Origin: Actinocatenispora sera
GTDB lineage: Bacteria; Actinomycetota; Actinomycetes; Mycobacteriales; Micromonosporaceae
DNA length: 64,000 bases
NCBI RefSeq assembly: GCF_018324685.1
Contig: NZ_AP023354.1
Coordinates: 310,001 to 374,000, forward strand
Reading direction: 5' to 3'
Of this stretch, positions 59,422-64,000 are shown in pieces. The notes below the pieces were generated by a model. That model did no database searches and was not told the origin of the DNA. It saw nothing but the letters and a program-made list of their open reading frames with translations. How positions within the stretch are numbered: position 1 is the first letter of the stretch; each line of letters begins with the position of its first letter. The translations under genes were made by a program, and so were the position numbers.

Positions 59422-60635
59422 GCAACGCACAGTACGACGGACCGGGCGCACTGAGCGCCATCGGCGGGGTGCGGCTGATCGCGCGGCGCGAGCTCGCCAC
59501 CCGGTTGCGGGCCAAGTCGTTCCTGATCAGTACGGCGATCATCGTCGTGTTCATCTGCGGCTACCTGATCCTGATGAACTTCATCCAGAACAGCTCGTCC
59601 AGCTCGACGATCGGGCTCACCCACCAGACCTCGGCCCTCGCGACGCCGGTCACCAGCGCCGCCGAGGCGGCCGGCCAGAAGGTCGACATCCGTACCGTCA
59701 GCGAGCAGGCGGGCCGCAAGCAGGTCGCCGACGGCAAGCTGGACGCACTGCTGGTCGGCACCGCCGACGCGCCGAAGGTCGTGGTGAAGAAGACCCTGTC
59801 CGCCGGGCTGACCAGCACCTTCCACGTGCTGGCCCAGCAGCAGGCGTTCAGCCAGCAGATCGACCAACTCGGCGGCGACCCGAGCAAGGTCCAGCAGGCG
59901 ATGTCGACCGCGCAGCTGCCGGTGCAGCGGCTCCAGTCGGTCGACAAGTACCAGGTGCAGCGGATCGTGCTGGGCGTCATCGCGGTCGTGCTGATCTACA
60001 TGTCGCTGATGATCAACGGCCAGGCGGTGGCGGCGGGGGTGATCGAGGAGAAGTCCAGCCGGGTGGTCGAGCTGCTGCTCGCCACCGTGCGGCCGTGGCA
60101 GCTGATGGCCGGCAAGGTTCTCGGCATCGCGGTCGTCGGACTGGTACAGATGGTGATCTTCGCCGCGGTCGGGGTCGGTCTCGGCCTCGCCACCGGCGCC
60201 TTCGCCATCCCGGCCGGGCTCATCACCGGGGCCGCGCTGTGGGCGATCGTCTGGTACGTCATCGGGTTCGCGATGTACGCGGTGATGCTCGCCGCGGCCG
60301 GCGCGCTGGTGTCCCGGCAGGAGGATGCGAACGCCGTGGTCACCCCGGTGATCATGCTGATCGTGGTACCGGCGGTGATCGGGTGGTCGCTGATCCCGGC
60401 GAACCCGGACGGCATGGCCGGCCGGGTGCTGTCGCTGATCCCGCTGTTCTCGCCGATGATCATGCCGATGCGGATCTCGCTCGGGGTGGCCGCGCCGTGG
60501 GAGATCGCGGTGTCGCTGGTGCTGTCGGTGGCGCTGGTGGTGGCGCTCGTCGCACTCGCCGGCCGGGTCTACCGCAACGCCGTGCTTCGCACCGGCGCCC
60601 GGGTACGCCTGGTCGACGCGCTGCGCGCCGCCTGA
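59418..60635 (+). CDS. ABC-2 type permease (NatB-like)
   Basis: A 405-aa permease. The first membrane helix (SFLISTAIIVVFICGYLILM) is followed by a large outside domain (about residues 55-180), then five or six more membrane helices, with EEKSSRVVELLLATVRPWQL and LIPLFSPMIMPMRISLGVAA typical of NatB/YhaP proteins. It forms an exporter with the overlapping ATPase. Ion or drug export is possible; the substrate is unknown. Confidence 0.9.
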   Translation: MSNAQYDGPGALSAIGGVRLIARRELATRLRAKSFLISTAIIVVFICGYLILMNFIQNSSSSSTIGLTHQTSALATPVTSAAEAAGQKVDIRTVSEQAGRKQVADGKLDALLVGTADAPKVVVKKTLSAGLTSTFHVLAQQQAFSQQIDQLGGDPSKVQQAMSTAQLPVQRLQSVDKYQVQRIVLGVIAVVLIYMSLMINGQAVAAGVIEEKSSRVVELLLATVRPWQLMAGKVLGIAVVGLVQMVIFAAVGVGLGLATGAFAIPAGLITGAALWAIVWYVIGFAMYAVMLAAAGALVSRQEDANAVVTPVIMLIVVPAVIGWSLIPANPDGMAGRVLSLIPLFSPMIMPMRISLGVAAPWEIAVSLVLSVALVVALVALAGRVYRNAVLRTGARVRLVDALRAA

Positions 60636-60788
60636 CACCGCCGCCGATCATGGCGTCCGGGGGTACTGCGCGCCGACCGGGCGCGCCGCCCCGACGCCGT
60701 GCTCGGCGCGCAGCGCGACCCGTCGCGTGGGGTGGGACGGCGGGGGACCGTGGTGCCGGGGTGCGGGTGCCCGCTCTAGGGTCGGTAC

Positions 60789-61733
60789 ATGCGCTATCGC
60801 TCTCTGGGCAGCTCCGGCCTGCGGGTCTCCGTCGTCGGGCTGGGCTGCAACAACTTCGGACGCAAGCTCGATCTCGCCGGTACCCGGGCGGTGGTGGACG
60901 CGGCGCTCGACGCCGGCATCACGCTGCTGGACACGGCCGACATCTACGGCGGCGCGGGTACCTCCGAGCGGCTGCTCGGCGAGGTGCTGCAGCACCGCCG
61001 CGACCGGGTGGTGCTGGCCACCAAGTTCGGCTTCCAGAGCGCCGACCTGGGGTACGGGCCGGCCGCCGGCGCCAAGGGCGGCCGCGCCTACATCCGGCGC
61101 GCGGTGGAGGCGTCGCTGCGCCGGCTGCGTACCGACCACATCGACCTCTACCAGCTGCACACGCCGGACCCGGAGACGCCGATCGAGGAGACGCTCGCCG
61201 CGCTGACCGAACTGGTCACCGAGGGCAAGGTCCGCTATCTCGGACACTCGAACCTCACCGGCTGGCAGCTGGCCGAGGCGGCGCACGTCGCCGCCGCCGG
61301 CGGGTACGCGCCGTTCGTCTCGGCGCAGAACCAGTGGTCACTGCTCGACCGCGAGATCGAACGCGAGCTGGTACCGGCGGCCGAGCACTACGGCGTCGGC
61401 GTCCTGCCGTACTTCCCGCTGGCGAACGGCCTGCTCACCGGCAAGGTACGGCGTGGCCGGGAGCTGCCGGCCGGCAGCCGCATCGCGGAACGTGCGCATC
61501 TGGTCACCGAGTCCCGGCTGAACGTGGTGGAAGCGCTGGCCGCCTGGGGTGACAAGCACGACCGCAGCCTGCTGGAGCTCGCCGTCGGCGGCCTGGCCGC
61601 GATGCCCACCTGCGGCTCGGTGATCGCCGGCGCCACCACCCCGGAGCAGGTACGGGCGAACGCCGCCGCCGGTGACTGGGAACCCACTGCCGACGAACTC
61701 GACGAGCTGCTGGCCCTCCTCCCCACCCCCTGA
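60789..61733 (+). CDS. Aldo/keto reductase
   Basis: A 314-aa NADPH-dependent reductase of the AKR superfamily. RYRSLGSSGLRVSVVGLGCN at the start, DAGITLLDTADIYGGAG with the catalytic Asp and Tyr, VLATKFGF with the Lys, YQLHTPDPETPIEETLAAL with the His, and a C-terminal SVIAGATTPEQVRANA cofactor loop. All four catalytic residues are present. The substrate is unknown; it is a single-gene unit. Confidence 0.92.
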   Translation: MRYRSLGSSGLRVSVVGLGCNNFGRKLDLAGTRAVVDAALDAGITLLDTADIYGGAGTSERLLGEVLQHRRDRVVLATKFGFQSADLGYGPAAGAKGGRAYIRRAVEASLRRLRTDHIDLYQLHTPDPETPIEETLAALTELVTEGKVRYLGHSNLTGWQLAEAAHVAAAGGYAPFVSAQNQWSLLDREIERELVPAAEHYGVGVLPYFPLANGLLTGKVRRGRELPAGSRIAERAHLVTESRLNVVEALAAWGDKHDRSLLELAVGGLAAMPTCGSVIAGATTPEQVRANAAAGDWEPTADELDELLALLPTP

Positions 61734-61776
61734 CCCCGATCACGGACCCAGCGCGTCGCCCAGCCCCCCCGCCGCG

Positions 61777-61834
61777 TTGATCAAGGGATTCACGCAGATT
61801 GCCGCAGGACGTCGCGGACGAATCCCTTGATCAA
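61777..61834. repeat. TTGATCAAGGGATT inverted repeat
   Basis: TTGATCAAGGGATT (61777-61790) and AATCCCTTGATCAA (61821-61834) are perfect complements around a 30-base loop. It follows the aldo/keto reductase by 43 bases and may end its transcript. It is the third member of the family in this window. Confidence 0.88.
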
Positions 61835-61990
61835 CTCACCGGGGCCGGGGCCGGGGCCGGGGCGGCTGGCGTACGGGATGCGGCGGTGCCGGCACGGTGG
61901 GTGAAGGTGAGGGCGATCGGGTACCGACCAGCGCGACAGCCGAAGCCCGGTAGGCGATGATGAAGCCTCACGAGCAGGAGGGGGAGCCCG

Positions 61991-63112
61991 GTGCGCTTCG
62001 AGGTGACACGCGTCTTGGACTCGATCGAGCGGCGGCTGTGCACCGACCCGAGTGCCGCCCGCGCCATCGTCGATCTGGCGCCGATCGTGCGCCAGGTCGA
62101 GCTCGACGGCGGCCGGCCGGCCCACCTGCTCCGGCTCGGGCTGGTCATCGACGCGCTCGGGGCGCACCTCGGCGAGCCCGGCGCCAAGGTGTACCTGGTG
62201 GTCGACCGGGCGCTGATCACCGACCTGGAACTGACCTCGAACGAGAAGATGGTGCTGCGCCGCTGGGCCGACGACGGCCTGGTGGAGACGCTGCCAGAGG
62301 TGGACGACCGGCTGCTGGAGCTGTCGGCCTACACCGGGCTGCCGGTCGTCAGCCGGGACGACTTCGCCCGGTTCGCCGGTCGGCACCCGTGGGCGGCCGG
62401 CGCACCCTTCCTGATCCCGGTACCGGGGGTCGGTGGTGCGGCGCTCATGACCCGCCCCAACGCGGCGCCGACGATGCCGCGGCCCACCCTGGACCCGGCC
62501 ACCCAGGCGGTTCTCGGCCGGTACTGGCGCTGCCCCGAGCCGGGCTGCGTGCTGTTCGGCGCCCCCGGCCCGGGCCAGCCGCCGCCGCGGGTGCGGTCCG
62601 GCCGGGCGGTCTGCCCCCGGCACGGCGCGCCCATGCACGACGGCGGCCCGCGCCAGCAGGCGACCCCGGTGACGATCTGGATCCGCGGCGAGGACCGCGG
62701 CCGGTTCCCGGTGACCGCCGGCGCCCCGGTGGTGGTCGGCCGGTCGCCGGAGGGGCCCGGCGGCGTACGGCTCGGTGAGCTGCTGGACGACGAGGCGGTG
62801 CACTGGGTCAGCCGCAGTCACGTCCGGCTGGATCTGCTCGACGGCGCCCTGGTGGTCACCGACACCAGCACGAACGGGACGACCGTGCACACCCGCTCCG
62901 GCCCGGACGCGGTACCGGAGACGATCACGCTGCACCGCGGCCAGCAGCACCGGCTCGGCGACTGGGACGTGGTCGAGTTGCACGAGGGCGTCCAGTTGGG
63001 CCGGGCGGACCGGCGGCCGAGCGGTGGCGGCGCGGACGACGCACCGGTGATGGCGGAGGCGCCGACGATGGCGATCCGGTTGCCTGGCTCGGCGGCCGAT
63101 CGGCGCGGCTGA
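61991..63112 (+). CDS. FHA domain protein
   Basis: A 373-aa protein from GTG 61991 (preceded by GGAGGGGGAG). The first 145 residues are helical and unknown (ALITDLELTSNEKMVLRRWA). A possible zinc site follows (WRCPEPGCVLF and VCPRHGAPM, about 178-213). The C-terminal FHA domain (about 225-345) has VVGRSPEG, SRSHVRLDLLDG and VTDTSTNGTTV, the residues that bind phosphothreonine. It may read Ser/Thr-kinase signals. No kinase gene is adjacent. Confidence 0.88.
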   Translation: MRFEVTRVLDSIERRLCTDPSAARAIVDLAPIVRQVELDGGRPAHLLRLGLVIDALGAHLGEPGAKVYLVVDRALITDLELTSNEKMVLRRWADDGLVETLPEVDDRLLELSAYTGLPVVSRDDFARFAGRHPWAAGAPFLIPVPGVGGAALMTRPNAAPTMPRPTLDPATQAVLGRYWRCPEPGCVLFGAPGPGQPPPRVRSGRAVCPRHGAPMHDGGPRQQATPVTIWIRGEDRGRFPVTAGAPVVVGRSPEGPGGVRLGELLDDEAVHWVSRSHVRLDLLDGALVVTDTSTNGTTVHTRSGPDAVPETITLHRGQQHRLGDWDVVELHEGVQLGRADRRPSGGGADDAPVMAEAPTMAIRLPGSAADRRG

Positions 63113-63362
63113 GCGATCCCCGGGTCGATCGGCGCGGCCGGGCGATCTGTCGTGCTCGCGCACCTTGTCGCGGTTGACTGGTGTGCTCGAGCGGTCAGTG
63201 AGGCCGGGCGGCGCTCGGCCGGGCGGCGCGAGGCGCCGGGCGGTCGGGTCGGAGGCGTAACGGTCCGCGACAGGGCGGCAGCGAGCGAGGCCGCGTCATC
63301 GCGGGACGCGGCCCGAGAACGGTCGAGGCCCGTCGCCGTTCCCCCGTAACCGGCGACGGATC

Positions 63363-63686
63363 CTAGCGACGGCTGAGCGGGGCGGTCTGGTCGAGCGCGA
63401 CACCGGCGGTGCGGACCGACACGGTGCGCTTGACGACCCGCTGACCGCGGGGGCCGAGCTCCCAACCGGTGAGCAGCAGCCAGCTGGCGCGTTCGGCCGG
63501 CTTGCCCTGGGCAGCGTCCACAGTGGACGGAAGTGGGGGTTCGGTGATCAAGAGGCGGAGGGGTTGCTCGCGGAACTGGGGCGACGCGTCACCGGAGAGC
63601 TGGACGGTCTGGCCCGGTTGGGGAACGATTCCGATCATCACGCCGACCATGGTGCCCCCTGCCGCGAGGGATGCAAAGTCCGTCAT
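63363..63686 (-). CDS. Hypothetical protein coupled to the MFS-like gene
   Basis: A 107-aa protein: MTDFASLAAGGTMVGVMIGI, then VPQPGQTVQLSG and RASWLLLTGWELGPRGQRVV. It is predicted to be mostly beta strands. No family recognised. The ATG at 63686 overlaps the stop of the gene before by four bases, which decides the start; an internal ATG (MIGIVPQP) is an alternative. Confidence 0.6.
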   Translation of the reverse strand: MTDFASLAAGGTMVGVMIGIVPQPGQTVQLSGDASPQFREQPLRLLITEPPLPSTVDAAQGKPAERASWLLLTGWELGPRGQRVVKRTVSVRTAGVALDQTAPLSRR

Positions 63687-64000
63687 CGATGTTCACCGGC
63701 AACGCTCAGGATCCGGCGACGCAGGGCAGGAGCACCTCGACGCAGGGTGAGCCCGAGCAGCAGCGCGCCCGTGACCAGCGCGGCGCCGTAGGCGACCGTG
63801 CCGGGCCACTTCCCGTACCCGTAGGCGACGCCGCCGAGCGACCCGCCGACGCTGCTGCCGAGGTAGTAGCAGAGCAGGTAAACGGCCGCTCCCTGGGCAT
63901 CGAGGGCGCGGCCCCGCGCGCCGGCCCAGCCGCTGGCGACCGAGTGGCCGGCGAAGAAACCGGCGGTGACGAGCACCAGCCCGACGATCACCAGGGCCAA
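63683..64000 (-). CDS. MFS transporter, C-terminal part
   Basis: The reverse frame is open from the window edge to 63683, giving the last 105 residues: three hydrophobic segments (LVIVGLVLVTAGFFAGHSVA, AVYLLCYYLGSSVGGSLGGV, VAYGAALVTGALLLGLTL) and a basic end. GFFAGHSVASGWAG and YYLGSSVGG are typical of the last helices of major-facilitator exporters. The start lies outside the window. Confidence 0.8.
   Translation of the reverse strand: MALVIVGLVLVTAGFFAGHSVASGWAGARGRALDAQGAAVYLLCYYLGSSVGGSLGGVAYGYGKWPGTVAYGAALVTGALLLGLTLRRGAPALRRRILSVAGEHR

Overview
The window is about 64 kb of very GC-rich DNA. It has GTG starts, ATGA stop-start overlaps, GGAGG-type ribosome binding sites, mycothiol-era actinobacterial families (DUF6297, DinB/DUF664, CGNR, Pr6Pr, XRE-DUF5753) and an actinomycete integrative element. 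It comes from an actinomycete chromosome. The synteny (SepX/GlpR, RimJ-like acetyltransferase, Glp, GalU, diguanylate cyclase, 5-FCL, FmdB, CpaB-like, MscL) fits the Micromonosporaceae; a genus such as Actinocatenispora is only a guess.

Left flank (1-4243): the N-terminal part of a nitrate/nitrite-sensing-type histidine kinase that runs off the window, a divergent FAD monooxygenase, a 16-bp tandem repeat, and an SGNH hydrolase gene broken by a single-base frameshift.

Integrative element (4244-18429, about 14.2 kb): an AICE-type actinomycete integrative and conjugative element sits in the 3' half of a tRNA-Ala(CGC) gene and is bounded by perfect 44-bp direct repeats. The right half is the maintenance and transfer core: Pra-like activator, several tiny CXXC proteins, FtsK/SpoIIIE DNA translocase, DUF2637 spread protein, HUH-like replication initiator, excisionase and tyrosine integrase, mostly overlapping. 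The divergent control module (XRE-DUF5753, DUF6879, 67-aa protein) faces it across a palindromic operator and promoter. The left half is cargo: a gene of lower GC with a GIY-YIG-like core, a hairpin of about 150 bp, a DUF3892 protein, an orphan SUFU-domain protein, and a small gene split by an 889-bp IS5-family insertion whose original reading frame can be restored.

Right chromosome (18430-64000): the divisome-associated Glp/GlpR(SepX) block with galU and a GGDEF protein comes first, then folate salvage (5-FCL), FmdB, a CpaB-like protein and MscL. After these come assorted enzymes (MBL-fold hydrolase, USP, DsbA-like), an ABC exporter pair, acetyltransferases, a phosphodiesterase and a methyltransferase. 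A copper operon (csoR-copZ-copA) with a visible operator faces a NlpC/P60 peptidoglycan hydrolase gene led by a c-di-AMP (ydaO-type) riboswitch. Next are tRNA-Arg(CCT) and a carotenoid operon (crtE, crtI, crtY, no crtB). The rest is GDPD, inositol-monophosphatase-like, TetR with its monooxygenase, an acyltransferase-hydrolase pair, an orphan NarL-type histidine kinase, a four-gene membrane protein-regulator-ABC operon, an aldo/keto reductase, an FHA protein and the 3' end of an MFS-like gene.

Repeats worth noting: three intergenic clusters of TTGATCAAGGGA and its complement, a 19-bp array of 13 units, and a 16-bp array of 7 units. Long open frames on opposite strands are mostly GC-driven shadows and are left out.
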